DNA of 64,000 nucleotides from Arthrobacter woluwensis (GTDB lineage Bacteria > Actinomycetota > Actinomycetes > Actinomycetales > Micrococcaceae). The position numbers and the translations under genes were made by a program. The DNA is taken from contig NZ_FNSN01000003.1 in the NCBI RefSeq assembly GCF_900105345.1, positions 3,224,001-3,288,000 of the forward strand. Reading direction: 5' to 3'. The notes under the pieces were generated by a model. That model ran no database searches. It was not told the origin of the DNA and worked only from the letters and a program-made list of their open reading frames with translations. Of this stretch, positions 44,058 through 51,880 are shown in pieces; the first letter of the stretch is position 1; every line of letters begins with the position of its first letter.

Positions 44058-44445
44058 CTACTTCGACAACCCGAAGATCGAGTTCCTGACCGACTCGGCA
44101 CAGCTCCTCCACCTCCAGTTGATCCTGAAAGCGAAGGCGCAGGGGCGTGGCGGGATGCTCGCTGAGCGGGCATGCAAAGTGCGTGGCGCGGCCCCGTTCA
44201 AGGAGCTGGTTGACGCTGGCCTCCTCGACAGGAAGGGCCCTCAGAAGTGGGCAATCCACGACTACGAGAAGCACCAAACGGAGCCCGAAAACCTCACCGA
44301 AAATAGGGCCTCCGCAGGGGCTCGCGGGAACCACGTCAGACACCACGAGAACAAACGCGTCTTCGACGGGGCCTGCACCCACTGCAAAACCGCCGCTGAC
44401 AAGGGCGAACAGTGGGTCACGCACCCCGAAACGGTACCGAAGTAG
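44014..44445 (+). CDS. Phage replication-type winged-helix protein
   Basis: 143 residues. MSAPDKRLWAKVSVDYFDNPKIEFLTDSAQLLHLQLILKAKAQGRGGMLAER ... LVDAGLLDRKGPQKWAIHDYEKHQ is a winged-helix pattern seen in actinophage replication-module proteins related to DnaD/RepA-like initiators. The end has CTHCKTAA. Followed by a repeat array that could be its binding region. Overlaps the previous gene by 44 bases. Confidence 0.72.
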   Translation: MSAPDKRLWAKVSVDYFDNPKIEFLTDSAQLLHLQLILKAKAQGRGGMLAERACKVRGAAPFKELVDAGLLDRKGPQKWAIHDYEKHQTEPENLTENRASAGARGNHVRHHENKRVFDGACTHCKTAADKGEQWVTHPETVPK

Positions 44446-44568
44446 CCTCGCAAACCGTCGCAAAATCCTCGCAAATGCGATCGCACTTGCGATCCGTTTG
44501 CGAGCAAAAACCGTCGCAAAACCGTCGCAAACAGCTCGCAGAGTTAAGAGTACTTACTTACGTAAGTA
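44446..44568. repeat. Iteron-like TCGCAAA array and palindrome, candidate replication origin
   Basis: TCGCAAA occurs directly at 44448, 44458, 44469, 44514 and 44525, with reverse or one-mismatch copies between (TTTGCGA, TTGCGAT, CTCGCAG). Immediately after is a perfect 14-base palindrome TACTTACGTAAGTA (44555-44568). It is followed by an AT-richer stretch to 44699 without a gene. An alternative is a decayed coding tail of the upstream gene. Confidence 0.6.
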
Positions 44569-44699
44569 GCGAAACTCACCTAAGTCTCCACTCAAGTTCT
44601 AAAGAAGAGATCAATCACTTTCAGTCAGATCGTCACCATAGTGACGCGCGAGACCGCGACGCCCTGACTGACCGAAACCATCATCCGAAAGGACAAGCC

Positions 44700-45014
44700 A
44701 TGACCACGAAGATCCACTCCGACATCGTCGCCCGCATCGATGCGCTCATTGCAGAACTCGAAGAGCTCCGCTCCGAGCTTGGCAGCAACCAGGTAAAGCG
44801 CCACACGACTCAGACTGGCGGGCTTGATGAACTTCTGACCGCCGAGGAGATAGCGAGTTGGTTGGGGAAGAGCGTGCAGTCGCTCGCGCAGGATCGATAC
44901 CGAGGCGTCGGGCCGGCGTTCATTCGAGTCGGCACTCGGGCCGTTCGATACAGGAAGGCCGACGTTGAAGCGTGGCTGACAGAGGTAGTTGGCCGCCAGG
45001 CGAACGAGGGCTAA
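44700..45014 (+). CDS. Helix-turn-helix DNA-binding protein (HTH_17 type)
   Basis: 104 residues. An N-terminal coiled coil (IVARIDALIAELEELRSELGS) precedes DELLTAEEIASWLGKSVQSLAQDRYRGVGPAFIRVGTRAVRYRKADVEAWL, the helix-turn-helix_17/excisionase pattern. AAAGGACAAGCC upstream. May act as excisionase or regulator near the origin-like repeats. Confidence 0.82.
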   Translation: MTTKIHSDIVARIDALIAELEELRSELGSNQVKRHTTQTGGLDELLTAEEIASWLGKSVQSLAQDRYRGVGPAFIRVGTRAVRYRKADVEAWLTEVVGRQANEG

Positions 45015-45124
45015 TGATGCCGATCACGCGGCGGCAGGCAGTGAACCTCGCCAACCACCTCCACGACCTCCGCCAAGCCTGGACAGTCCCATCACTCATG
45101 TCCCTCATGGAAAAGCACCACGAC
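45014..45124 (+). pseudogene. 5' part of a phage gene interrupted by IS21
   Basis: Encodes MMPITRRQAVNLANHLHDL and on to LMEKHHD (37 residues), then runs into the IS end. Its second part is at 49686-49958. Removing the element and one copy of the target duplication joins both parts in the same frame to a 127-residue protein. The TGA at 45125-45127 belongs to the IS end. Confidence 0.85.
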
Positions 45125-45230
45125 TGACTATGTCAACCTGACTGGAGCCCACGATGACGGCTTGAACGGTGCCCGTCTGGGCCTGAGTTCTATCGGTCGT
45201 TGCAACACCTGATCTATTCGGGAGTTGCAG

Positions 45231-46454
45231 ATGAATTTCGAGATTCGTGCTGTGCGGTCGCCGCAGGGTCGGAAGAAGTTGGTGGCTGAGCGTCAGCGCT
45301 ACTTTGAGCTGATGCAGCAGGGATACTCCAGCAGGGCCGCGTGCCGTGCGGTTGGCATCAACATCAAGACCGGTCGCGAGTGGCGCAACGGTCCCTCGAA
45401 GCGAAACAAGAAGCAGCCCCCACGATCACCGCACCGGGTGATCGTGGGGGCTGTTCGGTCGTCCCGGTTCCTCTCAGAAGAGGAGCGGATCGTGATCGCC
45501 GACCGGCGACGGATGGGGTGGGGCGTGCGACAGATCGCCGCAGAGCTGGAGAGATCGCCGTCACCGATCAGCAGGGAGCTTCGCCGCAACAGCCATCCCC
45601 GCTCCGGCGATTATCGGCCTCATGCTGCGCAGGCGCGGGCTGTGGGTCGTCTCCCGCGTCCGAAGACCGGGAAGATCGCCCAGATGCCGGAGCTGCGCGC
45701 GTACATTCAGGAGAAGCTGGATCGGCGGTGGAGTCCAGAGCAGATCTCGAAGACGCTACGGGTCGAGTTCCCCGGCAGGGAGGAGATGCACGTGACGCAC
45801 GAGACGATCTACCTCGCTCTCTATATCCGAGGATGCGGAGAACTGCGCCGTGAGCTCCACAAAGCTCTGCGCACCGGGAGAGCACGTCGTAAGCCGCGCC
45901 GGCAGGCCCAACAGCGCCAGCCCCGCTACCGCGACCCTATGGTCATGATCAGCGACCGGCCCGCGGAGATCGAAGAACGCGCCATCCCTGGACACTGGGA
46001 GGGCGACCTCATCATCGGGCGAAACCAGCGCTCCGCGATCGGCACGCTCGTTGAGCGCTCCACCCGCTACGTGATGCTCGTCCACCTGCCCGGCGGCCAT
46101 GGCGCCGAAGCCATGCGCGACGCGCTTACCGCGACGATCGCGCACCTCCCGGCCCGCCTGATGAGATCCCTCACCTGGGACCAAGGGTCAGAAATGGGAC
46201 AACACAAAGCATTCACCGTCACGACCGACGTCCCGGTCTACTTCTGCGATCCCGCGTCCCCTTGGCAGCGCGGCTCGAACGAGAACACCAACGGCCTCCT
46301 CCGCCAGTACTTCCCCAAGGGCACCGACCTCGCCCAACACGATGCCACCGAGCTCGAGCGCGTCGCCCACGAACTCAATACCCGGCCCCGCAAGACGCTC
46401 GACTGGGACACCCCAGCCGAACGCCTCTCTAAGCTCATCGCCGCAGCAGCATGA
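45231..46454 (+). CDS. IS30-family transposase
   Basis: 407 residues. N-terminal helix-turn-helix regions (FLSEEERIVIADRRRMGWGVRQIAAELERSPSPISRELRRN), then the DDE domain: HWEGDLIIGRN (first Asp), LTWDQGSEMGQH (second Asp) and ASPWQRGSNENTNGLLRQYFPKGTDL (Glu), the IS30 signature. Full length, so probably active. ATG 45231 after GGGAG. Confidence 0.95.
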   Translation: MNFEIRAVRSPQGRKKLVAERQRYFELMQQGYSSRAACRAVGINIKTGREWRNGPSKRNKKQPPRSPHRVIVGAVRSSRFLSEEERIVIADRRRMGWGVRQIAAELERSPSPISRELRRNSHPRSGDYRPHAAQARAVGRLPRPKTGKIAQMPELRAYIQEKLDRRWSPEQISKTLRVEFPGREEMHVTHETIYLALYIRGCGELRRELHKALRTGRARRKPRRQAQQRQPRYRDPMVMISDRPAEIEERAIPGHWEGDLIIGRNQRSAIGTLVERSTRYVMLVHLPGGHGAEAMRDALTATIAHLPARLMRSLTWDQGSEMGQHKAFTVTTDVPVYFCDPASPWQRGSNENTNGLLRQYFPKGTDLAQHDATELERVAHELNTRPRKTLDWDTPAERLSKLIAAAA

Positions 46455-46466
46455 CCTCGTGAGACG

Positions 46467-46976
46467 ATGGGCGTCATGACCGATCAGCGCAGCGTCGTAA
46501 TCGTACGGTGGAACCGGAACAGCCTAAGAGAATCCACAGAGCTGACGGCCTTGTTGACGGACTACCACCTGCAGACAGAAGCCGAGAAGGGAGTCCCACT
46601 CAGATCCGTCGACGCCCTCCCAGAGAAGTACTTTGCGGAAGTAACTGATCCTCAAACAGCGTTTGCGTCAGACGAAGTCTTGATCGCGCGCCACGCAGGT
46701 CATGCCGCAGGCTGTCTCGTACTCACGACGCCAGCCAACCGACAGATCGAGATCAAACGCCTGTGGACAGATCCGAAGTATCGGGGCCGACACGTTGCCA
46801 CGTCCTTGCTCGAAGCCGCGCGCGATCACGCGGCGCGCACCGAAGCTGAAACGATCCGACTCTCGGTATGGGACTGGCGCGCAGGCGCGATCGCCCTCTA
46901 CAAGAAGACCGGGTACATCGAGACCTCGACATGGGACGACCGGGACCATCTGATATGCATGGTCCAAGCCGTGTAA
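46467..46976 (+). CDS. GNAT-family N-acetyltransferase, passenger of the IS30 element
   Basis: About 169 residues. The acetyl-CoA loop region is EIKRLWTDPKYRGRHVATSLLEAARDHA, followed by IRLSVWDWRAGAIALYKKTGYIETSTW, the standard GNAT core. Substrate unknown; some relatives modify drugs or toxins. It lies 12 bases after the transposase and inside the element's inverted ends. ATG 46476 is an alternative start. Confidence 0.88.
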   Translation: MGVMTDQRSVVIVRWNRNSLRESTELTALLTDYHLQTEAEKGVPLRSVDALPEKYFAEVTDPQTAFASDEVLIARHAGHAAGCLVLTTPANRQIEIKRLWTDPKYRGRHVATSLLEAARDHAARTEAETIRLSVWDWRAGAIALYKKTGYIETSTWDDRDHLICMVQAV

Positions 46977-47042
46977 GCGACGTCGACGCAACGCGGTCAA
47001 GTCGCCGTGTTGCGACGACCACCAGAATTCGCCGGGTGTGGG

Positions 47043-47858
47043 TTAGGTGGTTTGGTTGGCGAGGGTTTGGGCGAGTCGGTAGGAGTCGGTTCCTGTTTCG
47101 ATGATGGTGCCGTGGAAGGTGAGTCGGTCCACGATGGCAGCGCAGAGGCGTGGGTCGGTGAAGGTGCGGGTCCAGCCGGAGAAGGATTGGTTGGAGGCGA
47201 TCGCGATGGAGTTCTTCTCTTCGCGTTCGGTGAGGACTTGGAAGAGAAGTTCGGCTCCTCGTCGGTCTAGTTCCATGTAGCCGAGTTCGTCGATGAGGAG
47301 TAGGTCGACGCGGCCGTAGCGGGCGATGGTCTTGGCGAGTTGTTTCTCGTCGGCGGCTTCGACGAGTTCGTTCACCAGGCGGGTGGCCAGGGTGTAGCGG
47401 ACTCGGAAGCCTTTCTCCGCGGCCGCGGTGCCAAGGCCGATGAGCAGGTGGGATTTGCCGGTTCCGGAGTCTCCGATGAGGCAGAGGGGCTGGCCTTTGC
47501 GGATCCAGTCGCCGGTGGCCAGGGTGTGGATCGTGGCGGGGTTGATGTTCGGGTTCGCCTCGAAGTCGAAGTCACCGAGCCATTTATCCCGGGGGAACCC
47601 GGCGGCTTTGACTCGCCGGATGGATGAGCGTCGGTCGCGGTCATCGCATTCGGCCAGGAGCAGCTCGGCGAGGAAGCCCTGGTAGGAGAGCTGTTCCTTG
47701 CCGGCCACGGCCAGGGCTTCGTCCAGAACGGCTCGGATCGTGGGCAGGCGCAGCCGGCGGCAGGCCTGGTCAACGGCCGCGATCGCGGCTTGCTCACTCA
47801 TCCCGCGCCGCCGGCGCAGCGTCGTAGTCACGGGTGTCGCTGGTGGGGTGGGGCTCAT
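47043..47858 (-). CDS. istB: IS21 helper ATPase IstB
   Basis: 271 residues. Walker A GDSGTGKSH (from residue 129), Walker B LLLIDELGYM and sensor IAIASNQSF are the AAA+ motifs of IstB. It binds DNA as ATP-driven clamp and directs IstA. Start overlaps the istA stop by four bases. Confidence 0.95.
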   Translation of the reverse strand: MSPTPPATPVTTTLRRRRGMSEQAAIAAVDQACRRLRLPTIRAVLDEALAVAGKEQLSYQGFLAELLLAECDDRDRRSSIRRVKAAGFPRDKWLGDFDFEANPNINPATIHTLATGDWIRKGQPLCLIGDSGTGKSHLLIGLGTAAAEKGFRVRYTLATRLVNELVEAADEKQLAKTIARYGRVDLLLIDELGYMELDRRGAELLFQVLTEREEKNSIAIASNQSFSGWTRTFTDPRLCAAIVDRLTFHGTIIETGTDSYRLAQTLANQTT

Positions 47859-49534
47859 GAGATGTTCTCCTTTGACAGGGGGTCAGGACTAGATGCGGTG
47901 GCTCGTTTGGCCAGGAGCTCGTCATAGGCGCCCACGGTGGGTAGGGGCCGCTTATCTGGTGGCAGGCCAGCGATCACCGCTGCCGGGTCCGTGAGCCGGC
48001 GTTGTGTCAGGCTGACAACTCGGTGCTCGACAGGTTTGGTATGCGCAGCGGGATGACGGTCCGAACTGGACCCACCCTGGCCGTTCTCGGCGGCATGCCG
48101 TCGGGCCTCGACCGCGACAACGTCGGCGCTGACCGCCCCGACGGTGAGCGCGGCCAGGATCCCGGACTGAACATCGCCCGGGTCCAGGACCCGATGCAGG
48201 AGCAGCACATCGATCAGTTCCCTCGTGCCCTCAGCGTCACCGTTGACTTTCCGGGACTCGGCCCAGAACGCTTCATGCGCGTTGGTGAACACGCCTTGTT
48301 CCCGGGCCCTGGCCAGGGCGGTGGATCCGGGGAACGCTCCCGGTTTTATCCTGAGCACTTCCAAATAATGGTCCAGCTGGACGGATTGTCCGGTCCGGGC
48401 GGCGATGCGTTCGTGACGGGCCACGATAGTGCGCCCATCGAAGACCACAAGCTCTGAGGCCCGCAGGGAAACCCGGAGTTTCCGGCCGATGAACCGTGCC
48501 GGGACGGAGTACTTCACCATCCGCACCGTCACCATCGCCGAGCGATCCACTCTCGGGGTCAACACCAGTCCAGGGTCAAAACCCTCTGCCGGCACCGGGG
48601 CCAGCAACGATCGTTCCGCGGCGTAGTCTTCCCCGATGGTGCGGAACCGGTCCCCGATCCGCCGCCCCTCGTCCTGTTCTTCCCAGACCCGGATTCTGGC
48701 ATTGAGCTCGTCCAAGGAATCCACGACTGGCATGGGTGAGAGATGGTTACGGCGGAACCACCCCACCTCACCTTCGACCCCGCCCTTTTCGTGAGCACCG
48801 GTGATCCCGGGCTGGCAGTAGAACGCGTCGAAACCATAGTGAGAGCGGAACAGCACCCAGCGCTCGTTCTCGACCCTGGCCCGTCGTTCACCGAACAGCA
48901 CGGAGGTCACCGCTGCGGTGAGGTTGTCATAGCGGATATGACGGGTCGGGACACCACCCAGTACGGTGAACGCTTCGATGTGGCCCTCCAGGAACGCTTC
49001 CTGCGCCTGGGTCGGATAGACCCGGTGGATCGCTTTTCCCGAGTGCGAGAGCCGGTAAACGAACATGTGGCACTTCGTCTTCACCCCGGCCAGGATCACC
49101 CAGACCTCACCGAAATCAACCTCGGCCTCCGCGCCCGGGGCATGCTCCTGAGGGACAAATACCTCCACCCGCCGACCAGCCTGCAGATCGATCTGCGCCC
49201 GCCGGACACGCACGTAATCCCGGACCGTGGAATACGACAACGCCTCCGCGGCATGTTCCTCGATGAGCCGGGCCAGGATCCGTCGAGCCGTGTGACGCTG
49301 CTTCCGCGGAGCCCTCGTATCCTCCAGGAGCATCGCATCGATCGCAGCCTTGAACGGCTCCAAACGAGGCGAAACCCGCTCGGGGGTCTTCCGTGGCGGT
49401 GGAACCGGAGAAGCCAACGCTTTCCGCACGGTCTTCCGGGCCACTTGATACCGTCGCGCGAGCTCACGAATTGAGGCACCCTCAACCCGGGCATCTCGTC
49501 TGATCTGCGCGAACAACTCCACCTTGGACTCCAT
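47855..49534 (-). CDS. istA: IS21 transposase IstA
   Basis: 559 residues. Helix-turn-helix start (ASIRELARRYQVARKTVRKAL) and DDE domain: AEVDFGEVWV, RYDNLTAAV and AHEKGGVEGEVGWFRRN, then the IstA C-terminal domain (VPARFIGRKLRVSLRASELVVF). Intact, 25 bases inside the right end repeats. Confidence 0.95.
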   Translation of the reverse strand: MESKVELFAQIRRDARVEGASIRELARRYQVARKTVRKALASPVPPPRKTPERVSPRLEPFKAAIDAMLLEDTRAPRKQRHTARRILARLIEEHAAEALSYSTVRDYVRVRRAQIDLQAGRRVEVFVPQEHAPGAEAEVDFGEVWVILAGVKTKCHMFVYRLSHSGKAIHRVYPTQAQEAFLEGHIEAFTVLGGVPTRHIRYDNLTAAVTSVLFGERRARVENERWVLFRSHYGFDAFYCQPGITGAHEKGGVEGEVGWFRRNHLSPMPVVDSLDELNARIRVWEEQDEGRRIGDRFRTIGEDYAAERSLLAPVPAEGFDPGLVLTPRVDRSAMVTVRMVKYSVPARFIGRKLRVSLRASELVVFDGRTIVARHERIAARTGQSVQLDHYLEVLRIKPGAFPGSTALARAREQGVFTNAHEAFWAESRKVNGDAEGTRELIDVLLLHRVLDPGDVQSGILAALTVGAVSADVVAVEARRHAAENGQGGSSSDRHPAAHTKPVEHRVVSLTQRRLTDPAAVIAGLPPDKRPLPTVGAYDELLAKRATASSPDPLSKENIS

Positions 49535-49685
49535 CCAGCCCTCCCGAACGCCGTTCCCTACATGATGGGAACCACGCTCACAGGTGGGTACCGTTCAAGC
49601 CGCCATCACACCCGGCATGTCGGCGAAGTGGGTACCAATCAAGCCGTCACGGTGGGCTCCGATCAGACTGTCAGAACCACACGAC

Positions 49686-49958
49686 CACCCAGCACCCTTC
49701 CCGGACATCGCACACGCACTCTGCACAGCCGCGAGAGACGACAAAACCAACACCCCAGGCCTCGCCTTCCAAGACCCCCGCTTCTGGCCCCGCGCAGCCG
49801 CGGACAAACCCGCAGGCGCCCGATGCCCCATCCACCCCGACGACAGACCGGACCGCAAATGGTGCCCCGGCTGCCGCTCCGAAATCATCACCGGCATGCG
49901 ACCAGAAACCCACCACCGCCAACACTACGAACCCCTCGACGGACCAGAGCCCGCCTGA
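49686..49958 (+). pseudogene. 3' part of the phage gene interrupted by IS21
   Basis: Encodes 90 residues (HPAPFPDIAHALCTAARDD ... RFWPRAAADKPAGARCPIHPDDRPDRKWCPGCRSEI) with a CPIH/CPGC zinc-like motif and no start codon of its own. It continues in frame from 45014-45124. The joined protein resembles small actinophage proteins of unknown role. Confidence 0.85.
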
Positions 49959-49997
49959 TTAACCCTCCACCGCCCCTACAACCGCCCCAAACCCTCA

Positions 49998-50030
49998 AGC
50001 CGCACCCAGAACAAGGGCGCGGCTATTTTC
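49998..50030 (+). terminator. Terminator-like hairpin, variant tail
   Basis: AGCCGC pairs with GCGGCT over a 15-base loop, then ATTTTCACGCCCC, a variant of the TTTTTTCATGCCC tail seen at four other module ends. Confidence 0.6.
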
Positions 50031-50053
50031 ACGCCCCAGAAAGGCACGCAGCC

Positions 50054-50149
50054 ATGAAGCACCCTGACACCGGAATCCTCACCGCAATCGCCGTAGGCCT
50101 CGCCATCGGCATCCTCATCATCCTCGCCCGCATGTGGGGTGTGCGATGA
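50054..50149 (+). CDS. Tiny membrane protein, 31 residues
   Basis: MKHPDTGILTAIAVGLAIGI and on through LIILARMWGVR: one transmembrane helix. AGAAAGGCACGC precedes ATG, and the stop overlaps the next start. Unknown function. Confidence 0.58.
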   Translation: MKHPDTGILTAIAVGLAIGILIILARMWGVR

Positions 50150-50304
50150 GCATCATGTCGGCCGCCTCAATCCTGATCTCGCTCGCCACTTTCTTATTCG
50201 TCATATGGACCTTGCGAACCGCGAAGAAAACTAGCCAGGCGCTCAAAGAGACTCAACGCATCCTTGACGACGAACAGGCCCGCAACAGGGGGAACGTGCG
50301 ATGA
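50146..50304 (+). CDS. Small membrane protein, 52 residues
   Basis: One N-terminal membrane helix (SAASILISLATFLFVIWTL) and a charged tail. ATGA overlaps on both sides. Unknown function. Confidence 0.6.
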   Translation: MSIMSAASILISLATFLFVIWTLRTAKKTSQALKETQRILDDEQARNRGNVR

Positions 50305-50678
50305 CCCGCATCCTCATCTTCACCATCGAAGCCCCCTGCGACTGGATCAACAGCAACCACCGACTCCACCCACTCGCCAAAGCCCACCTCACCAAAGCAT
50401 GGCGCACAGCAGCAATGACCGAATGCCAACGAGTCGCACCCGGCCTCCAACTCAAAACCCCAGTCCACATCGAAGCCCGAATCCACAAGACCCGAGGCGG
50501 CAGGTGGGATCCGAATAATCTCGCCCCCACCACCAAAGCCATCGTTGACGGCCTCGTAGACGCCGGGCTCATCCCCGACGACTCCTGGCGCGAACTCGAA
50601 GGCCCCGACCACCGACGAGGACACCCCGGCCCCAACGCCATCACACTCACCATCACCCACCACGGAAAGGACACGTGA
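50301..50678 (+). CDS. rusA: RusA-family Holliday junction resolvase
   Basis: 125 residues. The RusA core is GGRWDPNNLAPTTKAIVDGLVDAGLIPDDSW with Asp70, Lys79 and Asp93 as metal or catalytic residues. It resolves branched phage DNA before packaging and goes with the YqaJ/SSB recombination set. Confidence 0.9.
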   Translation: MTRILIFTIEAPCDWINSNHRLHPLAKAHLTKAWRTAAMTECQRVAPGLQLKTPVHIEARIHKTRGGRWDPNNLAPTTKAIVDGLVDAGLIPDDSWRELEGPDHRRGHPGPNAITLTITHHGKDT

Positions 50679-50679
50679 C

Positions 50680-50931
50680 ATGTCCAAGAAGCTCTACCTC
50701 TACGAGGATGTCGAGATCGTATCCGGCCGGTACCACCCAGGCGGCGGGCTGGTAATCATCACATCAGGGAACCCGCAAGCCGCCTACGTCAGGTACCTGG
50801 ATCTCGTCCAGGACACCGCAGAGTACCCCCGGTCTGCGCGGCCAAACCTTCCCGCCCCGACCAGGTCCATTGAAGTGCCCGACGCTGAGCCTGACTGCAT
50901 TGCAGCCTTCCCCGATTCGGGGTGCTGCTGA
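50680..50931 (+). CDS. Hypothetical phage protein, 83 residues
   Basis: MSKKLYLYEDVEIVSGRYHPGGGLVIITSGNP; beta-rich, ends in DSGCC. Not recognised. AAAGGACACGTGAC upstream. Confidence 0.65.
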   Translation: MSKKLYLYEDVEIVSGRYHPGGGLVIITSGNPQAAYVRYLDLVQDTAEYPRSARPNLPAPTRSIEVPDAEPDCIAAFPDSGCC

Positions 50932-50932
50932 C

Positions 50933-51175
50933 ATGGCGATCAGCCCAGAGCACATCCGCACCGCCTGGCGAGACTGCGGCGGCAAACCCGAAGACTTCGA
51001 CCACTGGCTCACCCACCAACGCTCCGAATGGTTCGGCAAAGGCCTCGACGCCTGCGCCGAACACGGCCACGGCATCCGAAAACCACCAAAGTACGCAATC
51101 GGCTGGCGATTCTGGTCGCTCATGAGCCTATCTGCGCTCTCATGCGTCCTGTTCATCATCGACCTGACCAACTGA
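50933..51175 (+). CDS. Hypothetical phage protein with C-terminal membrane helix
   Basis: 80 residues. Soluble helical start (AISPEHIRTAWRDCGGKPEDF), then a hydrophobic tail (FWSLMSLSALSCVLFIIDL). Not recognised. Confidence 0.63.
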   Translation: MAISPEHIRTAWRDCGGKPEDFDHWLTHQRSEWFGKGLDACAEHGHGIRKPPKYAIGWRFWSLMSLSALSCVLFIIDLTN

Positions 51176-51185
51176 AAGGACCCCC

Positions 51186-51770
51186 GTGACCCTCGCCCAG
51201 AACATCCACCAGCTCATCAACGAACACGTCGTCAGCGACGGATACGGCGGCTACACCACCAACAGGCCCCTACTCGAACAGCTCAAGGAGGCTTGCAGCA
51301 GCGACCTCGGCACCAGCGGCAACGGACGCGGCACTGCAGGCCGGATACCCATCAACGCCGCCGCAGTAGACCTCGACATCGAGATCCGCAAAGACCTCGT
51401 CATCCACCAAGAAGAACGAACCGGCGAACGCTGCTCAACGCCGACACCCGAAGTGCTCAAAATCTGGGCAGACCTCGACGACCCCGAATGGGAAGCCTTC
51501 CTCGAAAACATCACCGCCGACTGGGTCACCAGCATCAACGCGCTCTTCACCCAACGCAAACCACCCATGCGCCCGTCAATCCCCTGCCCCTCATGCGGCC
51601 AACGCTTCCACGGCGAAGAACGCGACCAATGCCTCTGGGTCGATGTCTGGGACCACGACAACGACACCATGGCCAAACCCGGAGAATGGACCGCAGGGTG
51701 CGACGGATGCGGGGCAACATGGGACGGCGACAACCTCAAATGGTTCGTAGCCGCAACACGCCTCACATGA
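51186..51770 (+). CDS. Conserved actinophage zinc-ribbon protein
   Basis: 194 residues. MTLAQNIHQLINEHVVSDGYGGYTTNRPLLEQLKEACSS-type opening, helical middle, and a C-terminal zinc ribbon with PCPSCGQRF and AGCDGCGATW. This arrangement recurs in actinophages before late genes; a regulatory role is possible but not shown. GTG start with AAAGGACCCCC. Confidence 0.72.
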   Translation: MTLAQNIHQLINEHVVSDGYGGYTTNRPLLEQLKEACSSDLGTSGNGRGTAGRIPINAAAVDLDIEIRKDLVIHQEERTGERCSTPTPEVLKIWADLDDPEWEAFLENITADWVTSINALFTQRKPPMRPSIPCPSCGQRFHGEERDQCLWVDVWDHDNDTMAKPGEWTAGCDGCGATWDGDNLKWFVAATRLT

Positions 51771-51772
51771 CC

Positions 51773-51807
51773 TTGAACCACTAACACGCCCGTGTTAAAG
51801 TGGTTCA
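51773..51807 (+). promoter_or_regulatory. Strong promoter with operator palindrome in the spacer
   Basis: TTGAAC (51773-51778), 17 bases, TAAAGT (51796-51801). The spacer contains AACACG-CC-CGTGTT, and an outer repeat TGAACCACT/AGTGGTTCA (51774-51807) encloses the whole. A repressor or activator dimer could cover both promoter hexamers. No protein gene starts for 680 bases downstream. Confidence 0.75.
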
Positions 51808-51831
51808 TGTTGAGGGCAGAACTCTCAAAAC

Positions 51832-51860
51832 AGCCGGATCGCACAGCAACCGGCTTTTTT
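51832..51860 (+). terminator. Rho-independent terminator just after the promoter
   Basis: AGCCGG and CCGGCT around a 12-base loop, then TTTTTT and CATGCCC. A transcript from the promoter above would be only about 50 bases unless the terminator is overridden. A small hairpin (GAG...CTC) lies between. Confidence 0.8.
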
Positions 51861-51880
51861 CATGCCCTCCTTCCGGATGG

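Larger units (their letters stand above)
45184..47030. mobile_element. IS30-type element with a GNAT passenger gene
   Basis: Inverted ends contain GGTCGTTGCAACAC (45195-45208) and, inverted, GGTCGTCGCAACAC (47020-47007), part of a longer imperfect match reaching about 45185 and 47030. A 3-bp duplication GCC (45181-45183, 47031-47033) flanks it; removing it restores GCCGGGTGTG, which matches the other IS21 end. At about 1.85 kb it is longer than a normal IS30 (about 1.1-1.2 kb) because of the acetyltransferase gene. Confidence 0.85.
45125..49679. mobile_element. IS21-family element carrying an inserted IS30-type element
   Basis: Ends are TG...CA. The left end (from TGACTATGTCAACC) and right end (inverse of ...CAGAACCA) align base for base over 28 positions, including GGAGCCCAC, and more internal repeats follow. 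A 6-bp duplication CACGAC flanks it (45119-45124 and 49680-49685). It carries istB and istA on the minus strand, both intact. Without the nested element it would be about 2.7 kb. Confidence 0.9.
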
